Source of the DNA: G963675935 sp963823895 | GTDB lineage: Bacteria > Planctomycetota > Planctomycetia > Pirellulales > Thermoguttaceae | Assembly (NCBI GenBank): GCA_963823895.1 | Contig: CAWGNG010000023.1 | Coordinates: 310,001 to 374,000 of the forward strand | DNA length: 64,000 bases | Direction: 5' to 3' | Shown: piece after piece, positions 17,333 through 26,294 of the stretch | Position numbering within the stretch: the first letter of the stretch is position 1 | Layout of the letters: each line of letters begins with the position of its first letter | The notes under the pieces: generated by a model | What the model was told of the DNA's origin: nothing | What the model saw: only the letters and a program-made list of their open reading frames with translations | The model's database searches: none | Program-made: the position numbers and the translations under genes

Positions 17333-20077
17333 ATGGCCGACAGACGATACATCGACGCCGAGACAAAGCGACTCGCGGCGGATGGCCGGCGCGAGCAGAA
17401 CTGGAAGCGGTGGGGCCCTTATCTGGCCGAACGCCAGTGGGGCACGGTCCGCGAAGACTATTCGCCCGACGGCTCGTGCTGGCAGTACTTTCCGCACTCG
17501 CAAGCCCACAGCCGCGCCTACCGCTGGGGCGAAGACGGCCTGTTGGGCATCACCGACCGCGAATGTCGTCTCTGCTTTGCCTTGGCCCTTTGGAACGGTC
17601 GCGACCCGATCCTGAAGGAGCGCTTGTTCGGTCTGACCAACACCGAGGGCAACCACGGCGAGGACGTGAAGGAGTGCTACTTCTACCTGGATGCGACGCC
17701 CACCTCTTCCTACCTGAAGGCGTTGTACAAGTATCCGCAGGCCGAGTTCCCCTACGCGCGGTTGGTCGATGAAAATCATCGGCGGAGCAGAAAGGAGCCG
17801 GAGTTTGAACTGTTGGACACGGGCGTTTTCGATGACGATCGTTACTTCGACGTCTTCGTGGAGTACGCCAAATCGTCGCCGAACGACATCTTGATCCGGG
17901 TGACGGCGGCCAATCGCGGCCCGCAGGCGGCCACGCTTCACCTGTTGCCCACCGTTTGGTTCCGCAACACCTGTTCGTGGGCCTGCCTGCACGAAGGCTG
18001 CACGCCCGAGCCCGAATTGCGGCAGGTCGGTGAAGGAGCGGTATTCTGCGAACACTCGACGTTGGGGCGAGTTCAGTTTCATGCCCGCCCGGATGGTGAT
18101 GGCCGCCCGCCGACGCTGTTGTTTACCAACAACGAGACGAACAACGAAAGGCTGTTCCAGGCTGCGAACGAAGGCCCCTACGTCAAAGACGCATTTCACG
18201 ATTACGTCATCCACGGGCGGACGGACATGGTCAACTCCGCGGCAGTCGGTACGAAAGCCGCAGCGCACTACGTGTTGAACATCGCCGCGCAGGATTCAAC
18301 AACCGTGGAACTGCGGCTTTTCGCCGAAGAAGAGGCGCCACGAGCGCCTTTCGCCGAGGAGTTCGACCGCACGTTTGCCGACCGCAGCAGCGAAGCGGAC
18401 GAGTTCTATCGAAGCCGCAGCCCGGCTGGCGCATCGGAGGACGATCGCCGCATCAGCCGGCAGGCGTATGCGGGGCTGCTCTGGACGAAGCAGTTTTACC
18501 ACTACGTGGTGAAAGAATGGCTCGACGGCGACCCTGCCCAACCGCCGCCGCCCGCCAGCCGCCGGCAGGGACGCAACGCCGACTGGACCCATCTGTTCAA
18601 TCGCGACGTGATTTCCATGCCCGACAAGTGGGAGTACCCTTGGTACGCCGCCTGGGACTCGGCCTTTCACATGATTCCGATGGCCGAAATCGACCCCTGT
18701 TTCGCCAAGGAGCAATTGATCCTCTTCCTGCGCGAGTGGTACATGCAGCCGAATGGGCAACTGCCCGCCTATGAGTTCGCGCTGGGCGACGTCAATCCGC
18801 CGGTTCATGCCTGGGCGTGCTGGCGGGTCTACAAGATGACCGGGCGGCGCGGGGCCCGCGACCGGCTCTTCCTCGCCCGCGCCTTTCAGAAACTGCTGAT
18901 CAACTTCACTTGGTGGGTCAACCGCAAGGACGTGACCGGCAAGCAGCTCTTCGCCGGCGGCTTTCTCGGGTTGGACAACATCGGCCTGTTCGATCGTTCC
19001 CAGCCGTTGCCCGGCGGGGCCGTGTTGGAGCAGGCCGACGGAACGGCGTGGGTGGCGTTCTATTGTCTTACGATGCTCGCCATGGCCCTGGAACTGGCCA
19101 GGGAAGAGGCGGCCTATGAAGACGTGGCCTCCAAGTTCTTCGAGCACTTCGTAGGCATCGCCGACGCCATGAACCAATTGGGCGGCACGGGACTGTGGGA
19201 CGAAGAGGACGGGTTCTACTACGATCAGATTCAGGTCAACGATCGGCCGCTCCGCCTTCGCATTCGCTCGCTGGTGGGAATCATCCCGCTGTTCGCCGTG
19301 GAGATCCTGGAAGACCAGACGATCGCGCGGCTGCCCGGGTTCCGCAAGCGGCTTCAGTGGTTTCTCGACAACCGCCGCGATCTGGCCAGGCACGTTTCGT
19401 ACCTCGAAGCGCAAGGCCCGCGCGGCCACGGCCACCGGCTGCTGGCGATTCCTTCGCGGCCGCGGCTGGAACGCATCCTCCGCTACGTGCTCGACGAGGA
19501 TGAGTTCTTGTCCCCCTTCGGCGTCCGCTCGCTCTCGCGCGTGTATAAGGATCGGCCTTACACCTGCTCGGCAGACGGCACGCCGCAACGCATCGACTAC
19601 GAGCCCGGCGACGCAACCACCGCGATTTTCGGCGGCAACTCGAACTGGCGCGGGCCGGTCTGGCTGCCGGTGAATTACCTGCTCGTCGAGGCGCTGGAGC
19701 GATACCATCACTTCTACGGCGACACGCTGCGGGTGGAATGTCCGACCCGCTCGGGCCGATTCATGAATCTCCAGGAAGTGGCCCGCGATCTGGCCGGTCG
19801 GCTGGTTCGGATCTTTCGCGCCGATGAGCGCGGCCGGCGCGTCTGTTACGGATCGGACGCACGTTTCGCCGTCGATCCGCATTGGCAAAACCTCGTGCTC
19901 TTCCACGAGTTCTTCCACGGCGATTCGGGCCAAGGGCTCGGCGCCAGCCATCAAACCGGCTGGACCGCACTGGTGACGCGGCTGCTGAGAGACTGTTGTC
20001 GCCGCAACGAAAACTGGGGCCAACAGCCGCGAGATGAACGGCACGAACTTCCACGGGAATTGGCGATGCATCGATAG
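17333..20077 (+). CDS. MGH1-like/GH63-type glucosidase
   Basis: The 914-residue protein matches the long cytoplasmic 'glucosidase' family with an (alpha/alpha)6 barrel of the MGH1/GH63 type. Typical segments are ERQWGTVREDYSPDGSCWQY and GITDRECRLCFALALWNG near the N-terminus; YPWYAAWDSAFHMIP with the probable acid Asp, WAFYCLTMLAMALELA-like helices, and near the C-terminus GNSNWRGPVWLPVNYLLVEA, a conserved substrate-site segment. No signal peptide is present. The substrate is probably an alpha-glucoside such as glucosylglycerate or a related oligosaccharide, by family analogy only. The 236-bp gap upstream should hold its promoter. Confidence 0.85.
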   Translation: MADRRYIDAETKRLAADGRREQNWKRWGPYLAERQWGTVREDYSPDGSCWQYFPHSQAHSRAYRWGEDGLLGITDRECRLCFALALWNGRDPILKERLFGLTNTEGNHGEDVKECYFYLDATPTSSYLKALYKYPQAEFPYARLVDENHRRSRKEPEFELLDTGVFDDDRYFDVFVEYAKSSPNDILIRVTAANRGPQAATLHLLPTVWFRNTCSWACLHEGCTPEPELRQVGEGAVFCEHSTLGRVQFHARPDGDGRPPTLLFTNNETNNERLFQAANEGPYVKDAFHDYVIHGRTDMVNSAAVGTKAAAHYVLNIAAQDSTTVELRLFAEEEAPRAPFAEEFDRTFADRSSEADEFYRSRSPAGASEDDRRISRQAYAGLLWTKQFYHYVVKEWLDGDPAQPPPPASRRQGRNADWTHLFNRDVISMPDKWEYPWYAAWDSAFHMIPMAEIDPCFAKEQLILFLREWYMQPNGQLPAYEFALGDVNPPVHAWACWRVYKMTGRRGARDRLFLARAFQKLLINFTWWVNRKDVTGKQLFAGGFLGLDNIGLFDRSQPLPGGAVLEQADGTAWVAFYCLTMLAMALELAREEAAYEDVASKFFEHFVGIADAMNQLGGTGLWDEEDGFYYDQIQVNDRPLRLRIRSLVGIIPLFAVEILEDQTIARLPGFRKRLQWFLDNRRDLARHVSYLEAQGPRGHGHRLLAIPSRPRLERILRYVLDEDEFLSPFGVRSLSRVYKDRPYTCSADGTPQRIDYEPGDATTAIFGGNSNWRGPVWLPVNYLLVEALERYHHFYGDTLRVECPTRSGRFMNLQEVARDLAGRLVRIFRADERGRRVCYGSDARFAVDPHWQNLVLFHEFFHGDSGQGLGASHQTGWTALVTRLLRDCCRRNENWGQQPRDERHELPRELAMHR

Positions 20078-20086
20078 GTAGTTGCG

Positions 20087-20590
20087 ATGAAAACACGCGT
20101 GATCGACGCGGTCGGCGCAGGCGTCGCCGGATGGATGCCCGGCCAACGCGTCGGAGTCCGCTGTTACGGCGGGCACTGCGGGTATTGCGATTCTTGCCGC
20201 CGCGGCGACTTCGTTACCTGTCAAATCGCACCACAAGTGTCCGGCGTAACGTTCGACGGCGGCTACGCGGAATACATGATCGCGTCGGCCCAGGCATTGG
20301 CGCTGATCCCCGAGGGGCTTTCCGCCGTGGACGCAGGGCCGCTGATGTGCGCCGGAATCACCACCTTCAACGCCCTGCGCAACAGCGGGGCACGGCCGGG
20401 CGATACGGTCGTCGTGCTGGGCGTAGGCGGACTCGGCCATTTGGCCATCCAGTTCACCGCGAAGATGGGTTTCAGGACCGTCGCCATCGCGCGAGGCGGC
20501 GACAAAGAACCGCTGGCCAAGAAGCTCGGCACATGGCGAACAAGTTCGCCGGCTAGACGTTGCCACTTGGCGCAGCGAACAACGCACTGA
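20087..20590 (+). pseudogene. Zinc-dependent alcohol dehydrogenase fragment
   Basis: This 168-codon frame is the middle of an MDR-family alcohol dehydrogenase. It has the four-Cys structural zinc lobe (CGYCDSCRRGDFVTC), GYAEYMIA, and the NAD(P)-binding start GDTVVVLGVGGLGHLAIQFT. The first ~50 residues, including the catalytic-zinc Cys and the His/Glu ligands, are missing, and homology ends abruptly after EPLAKKLG, removing the rest of the Rossmann domain (about 150 residues). It is therefore a relic bounded by both truncations, not an active enzyme. It lies 9 bp after the glucosidase stop. Confidence 0.85.
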
Positions 20591-20659
20591 ACTTCAGCGG
20601 TTGCGGCGAGTTCGCCTTCCCTCGTCGGAGTCAAGACTTAGTTGACCAACACGACGGAC

Positions 20660-21640
20660 TCACAATTCCCACCGCTGCCGGGCTGTTTGCTTCAAAATCC
20701 TGTAGAATGCGCGGGCGGAATGACTCAGATCGAGTTGGTGTGAACAGTCGGCGGCGCGCCGGCAGATCAGCTTCGCGCGGTAGGGAGGAATCAGGGCCGG
20801 ATCAAGATAACGAACGATCAGCCAGGGCGCCTTGGGGACGGCCGATTCGCTGACGAGTCCCACACCCAGCCGGTCGCTCACATAGCCCAGAATCACCGTC
20901 CAACTGGAGACCTCCAGCCGAATGTCGAGCTTCTCCAGCACGCCGCTGGTGCGGAGCACGTCGTCGAGCATCACCCGCACGCCCGACTCGGCGCCGGGCA
21001 GGAGCAGGGGAAAGCCGACGAATCCGCTCGGCCCAACCTTGTGCTTTGGCAGCCGCTCCATCGCCGCGGCCCAGCGCGTGTTCCGGCGGCAAACCAGGGC
21101 CAAGCGGTCGCGGTAAATCGTCTCCACGTGCAGGTCGCGGCGGGCGATCTTGCGGATCCGCAATTCGTCGTGGGCCACCGTTGCCAAATCGATCACTCCG
21201 TTCGCCACGCCCTCAATCCGCGCAGTTCCGGGCAGCGTCGAAACCCGCAATTGCACCTCGGGGTGCTCGGCCCAATACTGCCGGGCGGCACGATGCACAA
21301 ACCGCGCGACGGCCTGCCGGCCGCAAGCGAACCTGACCACGGCCCGCTCCACCTCCCCATTGCCAGCGAAGGTCCGCAACTGCTCGTAGCGGCTCATGAG
21401 ATTGCGGACGGCAGGCAAGACCCGCTGGCCCTCCTCCGTGGCGATCCATGTTTTGCCGTCGCGGAAGACCCAAGGATGCTTCAATGCCTTCCCGGGGCAC
21501 TGGAGACGCCGCAGCCGCTTGGACATGCTGGGCTGATTGATGCCCAGGGTGTCGGCGGTCTGCGCGGCGTCGCCTCCGCACTCGATTAGCAGCAGGAACG
21601 TCTGCAAGAGTTCGACCGGCAGGTTCGTCGGGCGCGGCAT
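20660..21640 (-). CDS. LysR-family transcriptional regulator
   Basis: The 326-residue protein has an N-terminal winged helix-turn-helix (residues about 8-65; LLQTFLLLIECGGDAAQTAD, LGINQPSMSKRLRRLQ) and a periplasmic-binding-like effector domain (residues about 95-300; VRFACGRQAVARFVHRA, ATVAHDELRIRK, LGYVSDRLGVGLVSESAV). The HTH is unusual in having an insertion after SKRLRRLQ (CPGKALKHP). LysR regulators usually control a divergent or nearby gene, but here the downstream neighbour is an ADH relic on the opposite strand, so the target is unclear. The linker helix typical of the family is present. Confidence 0.88.
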   Translation of the reverse strand: MPRPTNLPVELLQTFLLLIECGGDAAQTADTLGINQPSMSKRLRRLQCPGKALKHPWVFRDGKTWIATEEGQRVLPAVRNLMSRYEQLRTFAGNGEVERAVVRFACGRQAVARFVHRAARQYWAEHPEVQLRVSTLPGTARIEGVANGVIDLATVAHDELRIRKIARRDLHVETIYRDRLALVCRRNTRWAAAMERLPKHKVGPSGFVGFPLLLPGAESGVRVMLDDVLRTSGVLEKLDIRLEVSSWTVILGYVSDRLGVGLVSESAVPKAPWLIVRYLDPALIPPYRAKLICRRAADCSHQLDLSHSARAFYRILKQTARQRWEL

Positions 21641-21678
21641 GGGCGATCACTCCACGGACAAAACAAAACCGGTGCAGC

Positions 21679-23137
21679 TCAACGCGGCTTCGGCCCTTGC
21701 ATTTCCGGCCCGTCGCTGCCGCGGCGGCGTTTACGACCGGGCACTTTGGCCCCGACCGCGACAAGCTCAGGGGCTGCAACAATCACCACCTTGGCGTGCA
21801 AACGCACGTCCTCGCCGATGGACAGGGATGCGGGAGGCATGTGGCGATGCTTCAACTCGGTCAACCGTCTCCTGACGTAGGTCTCGCTGACCTTCTCCTT
21901 CCTCCATATCCACGGATTCTGCGATAGCTTCGCGACATCGACGTGGCCGTCCGAGCTCTCGCGGGCCTGCAAGCAAACCGCCACGAGCAGTCTGAAGGCA
22001 TGCTTCGCGTGATTCATTTTTTGTTCTCGATCATCGATCTTGACGGCCAAGGGCCGTTCCGGATTCCCGCCTTCGCACACCAGTGTGATCGTTAGCGACG
22101 ACTCCCACTTGTTCTCGGACGCGGACCAAACGGCGCTGTCGACGAACAGCTTGCGAAGTTCGACCCGCGAGGGCGTCCAGAAGGGATGGGTGGCGTCAGC
22201 CTTCACTTCCAACAAGGCTTCCAGCGAGCTATCGGGTCCGATGCCCGGCGGCAATGGGATGGGCTCTCCCCCCGGGCGACTGGAGCCATTCAGACGCGAG
22301 ACCAGGTATTCCGCGGCACTGAGGGTACCCAGCGACGTGATGCCGGCGCAGAGGACCACCACAATTTGCCGTCCACTGTACTGCACCGTGTAACGCTGAA
22401 TCAGCGCGTAGTCCGTCCACTCGCCATTGTTCTTGCTTGTGCGGTAGTACTCCCGTCGGCCATCGTCAAGCTCTTCATAGATGCAGTGATACTCTGGATC
22501 GAACGGGGGGGGTTGGCAATCTTCCGGCTTGTCGTGCCGGATGAAGCCGAAGCGGGCCTTCTTATGGCACCAGTCGTTAACGGCGCTATCGCCAAACAAC
22601 CACAACCGCCCCACGAGTAATACGGCCTGGTGGTCGCCCTTATAAACCTGCTCTTCCCAACTCCGAGAGCGAAGGGGGACAGGGCAAATGTCGGTGCGGG
22701 GAAACTCCTTGTTCGAGAAGCAGCGTGCGAGCGCCAGCAGCGCGGTCGCGTCGCGCACGTACAGGCCGCCCGACGCCCCAAACACCGCGGAGGTCTCGTG
22801 AAACGGCAGCAAGACCCAGTCGAGCAGACACTGCGGCGTCGCAGGAGCGGCCGGATCCGTCATGTCGCCGCGCACTCCCGGGGAACCGACGGCCATGCGT
22901 TCCAGGTACACGCCCAGCGCTTCCAGATAGACGGGGATCGCGATGCGCCACACGCCATCCGCGTGGCGTTCCATGAGTTCGTCACCCGCCAGTTTTCCCA
23001 AACAGCGCAGCTCGCGTGCGGTCGGGGCGCCGTCGTTGTCTTTGCAGCCCGCGCAATTCTTCGCGCCACGCCATCCATCCTTGCCTTCGCTCCTGGGACG
23101 AAGACGACTTCAGCCACTCCACGATTTCCTGTCGCAT
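21679..23137 (-). CDS. Conserved-looking hypothetical protein, probable N-terminal frameshift
   Basis: The main frame (21679-23001, 440 residues) has no family I recognise. Residues 330-390 look like a winged helix (KHAFRLLVAVCLQARESSDG, ETYVRRRLTELKHRH), and the C-terminus is basic (VPGRKRRRGSDG). The main frame lacks an ATG. A separate short frame starts at ATG 23137 with an excellent ribosome site (GAGGAGCCAGGAA) and reads MRQEIVEWLKSSSSQERRQG. The main frame, open to about 23119, encodes NCAGCKDNDGAPTARELRCL just upstream of 23001. One indel near 23050 would join them into a protein of about 485 residues. It runs away from the Ubl block, and may be unrelated to it. Confidence 0.55.
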
Positions 23138-23545
23138 TTCCTGGCTCCTCCTCAATTTGAACCTCTATTATCTGGCAGCGGTGGGGCGCTGCTTCCAGCC
23201 ACGAAATCATGATGCAACAGCGGTGCGACGGTTTGACTTGGGTTTTCTTTTTTGCTCCAATAGGCGCGGCAGGGTGATAATTCAAGGAGCGAGTCTTTCC
23301 GGATTTTTCAGAATGTGCATGGAATGCAGATTAGCAGAACAGAAAAAAAAAGCAAGACCGTGGCGGGGCGCGGCGACGCGACATCGGACGAGACAGCGAC
23401 AAGCGCAACCGCGCGTAAGTGTAAGGGGTTGAGTATTCCCTATAGCAATGCAATCAACATTTCATTCTTATGGGGTATATCGGTCTGGGAGAGCGATCAC
23501 GAGAGCGGGCCGGCCGCCTGGCGAGACACGACGAGGAGACAGACC

Positions 23546-23764
23546 ATGGAACCCAGCGAAACAGACGATGCTAGCAACCGCAACTCGCCGCGATCCGTAG
23601 CGTGGCCACAGCCGCCGCCTCCCGCTGCCGGGTACGCGGAGCAGCGTAGGAGTTTGGGAGGGCTGCTAGCCGTCCTCGTGGAGCGGCGGCAGCGTACCCG
23701 ATCCGGCCAGGCCGCGCCAACGGCCTGCGGCGGGTCGAGGCCGGACGAGACCGGCTCGGGCTAA
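23546..23764 (+). CDS. Small hypothetical protein at start of Ubl block
   Basis: A 72-residue frame starts at ATG 23546 behind a GACGAGGAGACAG ribosome site. It is rich in Ser, Pro, Arg and Gly (MEPSETDDASNRNSPR at the N-terminus, GGSRPDETGSG at the end) and looks disordered except for SLGGLLAVLVERRQR. The frame is open upstream to 23315, but no ribosome site supports a longer start. It is the first plus-strand frame after a 400-bp gap and precedes the Ubl genes by 64 bp; its role is unknown and it may not be translated. Confidence 0.4.
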   Translation: MEPSETDDASNRNSPRSVAWPQPPPPAAGYAEQRRSLGGLLAVLVERRQRTRSGQAAPTACGGSRPDETGSG

Positions 23765-23827
23765 CGGCCGGGCGGAGATGAGAGGGATACGACACGGCGC
23801 GGGCACACTCCAACGGCGACGTAGAGC

Positions 23828-24241
23828 ATGTTGCACCCAACGCAATCACTGGATGATCGGCTCCTGACGATGATCCTGGCCGCCCAGCCGATCATCCAGG
23901 CGCTGAGCGTCCGTGAAGGCGAATTGGGGGCGGACATTCGCCAGGGCAGGCTCTGCCCGCTGGATCTCGCGATCCGCGGCCTAACGCTAACAAGATTTCC
24001 ACGGCAGACCCTCGGTACGCGGCATGACCTGCCGACCCTCCAGGACTTGCAGCAAGCCTTCGAAGTGAGCTTGCAGCAGTTCCTGGCAGGTTGCAGCCTG
24101 ACGATAGGGGGTACTATTGTGCCCCTAAACTATGGCCGGATCGAACTGCCCGTCCGCCGAGGCGCGGTGCGAGACATTATCGTTCACCTTCGCGTACGCC
24201 CAGCACAGTTGGAGGACTACCAGGCCCTGAAAACGGGCTAA
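23828..24241 (+). CDS. Hypothetical protein upstream of the Ubl operon
   Basis: The 137-residue protein (MLHPTQSLDDRLLTMILAAQ) has helices at its N-terminus (RLLTMILAAQPIIQALSV) and beta-like strands at its C-terminus (SLTIGGTIVPLNYGRIELP, RDIIVHLRVRPAQLEDY). No motif is recognised. It is followed within 30 nt by a strong intrinsic terminator, so it may form its own transcription unit or a leader gene for the RING-E1-E2 genes. Start at ATG 23828 has only a weak ribosome site (GTAGAGC). Confidence 0.55.
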   Translation: MLHPTQSLDDRLLTMILAAQPIIQALSVREGELGADIRQGRLCPLDLAIRGLTLTRFPRQTLGTRHDLPTLQDLQQAFEVSLQQFLAGCSLTIGGTIVPLNYGRIELPVRRGAVRDIIVHLRVRPAQLEDYQALKTG

Positions 24242-24270
24242 CAACGACCCTTGACCTATGCGATAAACGC

Positions 24271-24338
24271 ACGGTCACCAAGAAGCCGCGGCTGCACCCG
24301 ACGGAGCAGCGACGGTTCCCTGGTGACCGTTTTTTTTG
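24271..24338 (+). terminator. Intrinsic terminator/attenuator ahead of the RING gene
   Basis: ACGGTCACCA (24271-24280) pairs perfectly with TGGTGACCGT (24321-24330), and the second arm runs into eight consecutive T residues. The 40-nt loop is long for a simple terminator, and the RING gene ATG is only 22 nt after the T-run. This position fits either termination of the upstream gene or an attenuator that gates transcription of the conjugation genes. Confidence 0.75.
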
Positions 24339-24359
24339 GCGAGAACCGGGAGAGGCCAG

Positions 24360-25037
24360 ATGAAACGAGAAGAAGACCGCTCGAAGGCCAGGCCGGGCCT
24401 GCGATTCGAATTGCACCGCGCCGGCGGCCCGCCGGCCGCGAACGAAGCGAACAGCCCGTTGCCCTGGAGGCCCTGCGGCGCCGCGCCGTGCGAGCCGGCG
24501 CTGACGCTCGGTGAGGAGGATGGCCTGGTTTGGGTGGGCTTTGACCAGGATACGGGCGATTTCACGCGACGCGATCAATTCGAGCAGGGCTGTTTCGGGC
24601 TGAAGGTCTGCCGCCGTCATTTCGCGAGCGGCTTGGCGGTGCTAGCGGGCCGCAGCGACGTTCTGGTCAACGCGCTGCCGGGCCTGAGCTTCAGCGTGCT
24701 GAAGCTGCGAGACTCGCTGGTGGTGGGCTCACCGGGCCATTTCTATTACGTCACGGCGCGGTTTACGCCTTACATCGGCCCGCCCACGCCCGAAATGATC
24801 GGCAAACGCTGCCCCGTGTGCAAGATCCCCATCCAGGCCGCCGAAGACGGCCAGCCGGACACGCGGGTTATCACTTGCCGGTGCGGCGCCGTCCTGCACT
24901 GGGAGACGCCGGAGAGCCACCCCGACGTGCCCGAGGAGGACCGGCTTGGCTGTCTTGCTAAAGCGACGCTCTGTCCTTGTTGCCAACACGAGTTGTCCAG
25001 CCAAGAGGTTTTGGTATGGGATCCGGCCACGATTTGA
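24360..25037 (+). CDS. FHA-like plus RING-like protein, probable E3-type ligase
   Basis: The 225-residue protein has two parts. Residues about 85-138 (SGLAVLAGRSDVLVNALPGL, LRDSLVVGSPGHFYYVTARF) have the strand pattern of an FHA-like domain as in other bacterial RING proteins. Residues 150-208 form a RING-like binuclear zinc site: C151-x2-C154, C173-x-C175, H180, then C198 and C205-x2-C208, with the LHWE segment where RING fingers carry His. The C173-x-C175 spacing is one residue shorter than the usual CxxC. In such systems a RING protein would position the E2 and choose the substrate. ATG 24360 follows GGGAGAGG. Its end overlaps the E1 start by 22 bp. Confidence 0.75.
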   Translation: MKREEDRSKARPGLRFELHRAGGPPAANEANSPLPWRPCGAAPCEPALTLGEEDGLVWVGFDQDTGDFTRRDQFEQGCFGLKVCRRHFASGLAVLAGRSDVLVNALPGLSFSVLKLRDSLVVGSPGHFYYVTARFTPYIGPPTPEMIGKRCPVCKIPIQAAEDGQPDTRVITCRCGAVLHWETPESHPDVPEEDRLGCLAKATLCPCCQHELSSQEVLVWDPATI

Positions 25038-26281
25038 GAAAGCTGCGGTGGATTTGCCGACCCGCGACGCTGCCGGCCGATTCCGCGGCGGGCGCCGCGC
25101 TGCTGAAGGGCCTCGACGGCCGTGCCGCCGAGTTGGCCGACAAGTGCGCTATTGTTTTCGGGCTCGGCGCCGTCGGCGGGATCTGCTTCGCCGAACTGGC
25201 CAGGCTCGGTGTCGGGCGGCTCTACGGCGTCGACATCGACCAGTACGGCGAAGATTCCTGGCAGACGCAACCCATGCGCCGCATCGAGGACGCCGACGCG
25301 TACAAGGCCGTGGTGCAAGCCCGGATCGCCAGCGAAGCCAATCCGGCCTGCACGGTGACAACGGCCATCGGTTTTGCCCAAGACATGCCGCTTCACCTGT
25401 TGTGCCGGGCCGACGTACTGGTCGTGGCGGGCGACAATCTCGAACTGGCGGTCTGGGCCGGCAACATGGGCGCCGCTCTCGGGGTTCCCGTGCTCGTCGG
25501 CGCGGTCGAAGGGCACACGTGGCTGGCCGCCTGCCGCGGCTTCGATTTGACCGACCCGGAAGCGGCCTGCCCCGGCTGCACGCTATCGGACGGCGAATGG
25601 AAAACGCTCACAAGCCGCGCCGGCTGCGATCCCCACACACTGCGGGCGCAGGGCATCGAGCCGACGCGGACCCTCCCGTGCATCTGCGGCGCCGCCGCAA
25701 TGATGACGTCGGCCCAGGCCGTGATGACCCTGCTGGGGATGGACGAGCGGCTTCGCGGCGAAGAGGCCGCGCTCTGTCTCCTTTCGCAAAAGAGCTTTCG
25801 CACGCGTTACGTCCGCAATCCAAGTTGTCCTTGCCCGCATCAGCAGTGGACCTTGGCCCCCGCGCCGGAGCCTCCCTCGGAGTTGACGTTGCGCAGACTC
25901 ATGGATCGGCAGGCGGCAATGGCGCACGGCTCGGCTTGTCCGGGCGAGTCAGCGCCGGTCCAAGTCCGGGGTGAAAGATGCTGGTCCAGTTTCACACGTT
26001 GCTCCGGGTGCGGGCAGATAGTTCCCGTGCGGCGGTTTGCCGCGGCCGGCGACGAATTGGCGAGGTGCCGATGCGGACGGCAGTTGCTCGCGTCGCCGCT
26101 GGGGATTTCTTCCGTTTTGCCACAGGAAGACCTCTGCCACTGTCTGGATATTCCATTGAGCGAACTGGGCATCGTTCCCGGCGGTGCCATCGGGATTGCG
26201 CAAGGTCACGACCCGTGGTGTTTCTTCATCTGTGGGAGTCCGCCTCCCTTGGAATCGTGCGACGATCACCGACCCCAATAG
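25016..26281 (+). CDS. E1-like ThiF-family adenylating enzyme with zinc ribbons
   Basis: The 421-residue protein has the ThiF/MoeB/E1 Rossmann domain: IVFGLGAVGGICFAELARL (GxGxxG near residue 49), LYGVDIDQYGEDSWQTQ, and VLVVAGDNLELAVWAG. Cys pairs C185-x2-C188 and C271-x-C273 probably bind the structural zinc of this family. LPCICGAAAMMTSAQAVMTL corresponds to the helix that follows the active site. A C-terminal extension (residues about 320-370) has a second zinc-ribbon-like set (RCSGCGQIV, CRCGRQLL). It would activate the Ubl C-terminus as an adenylate and then thioester. The start at ATG 25016 has AAGAGG upstream and overlaps the RING gene, so translation is probably coupled. Confidence 0.85.
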   Translation: MGSGHDLRKLRWICRPATLPADSAAGAALLKGLDGRAAELADKCAIVFGLGAVGGICFAELARLGVGRLYGVDIDQYGEDSWQTQPMRRIEDADAYKAVVQARIASEANPACTVTTAIGFAQDMPLHLLCRADVLVVAGDNLELAVWAGNMGAALGVPVLVGAVEGHTWLAACRGFDLTDPEAACPGCTLSDGEWKTLTSRAGCDPHTLRAQGIEPTRTLPCICGAAAMMTSAQAVMTLLGMDERLRGEEAALCLLSQKSFRTRYVRNPSCPCPHQQWTLAPAPEPPSELTLRRLMDRQAAMAHGSACPGESAPVQVRGERCWSSFTRCSGCGQIVPVRRFAAAGDELARCRCGRQLLASPLGISSVLPQEDLCHCLDIPLSELGIVPGGAIGIAQGHDPWCFFICGSPPPLESCDDHRPQ

Positions 26282-26294
26282 AAGGAAGCACGGC

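Noticed and set aside
18296..20587. 763-codon minus-strand open frame
   Set aside because: It is antisense to the glucosidase; its composition (Arg, Gly, Val, His-rich) is that of a GC-rich shadow, and the plus strand has clear family motifs.
23315..23545. N-terminal extension of the 72-aa protein
   Set aside because: The region has A-runs and no codon bias, and the good ribosome site is at 23530-23541.
23260..23545. Promoter of the Ubl block
   Set aside because: Several TTGAnn- and TATA-like words occur, but no pair with 16-18 nt spacing stands out enough to call.
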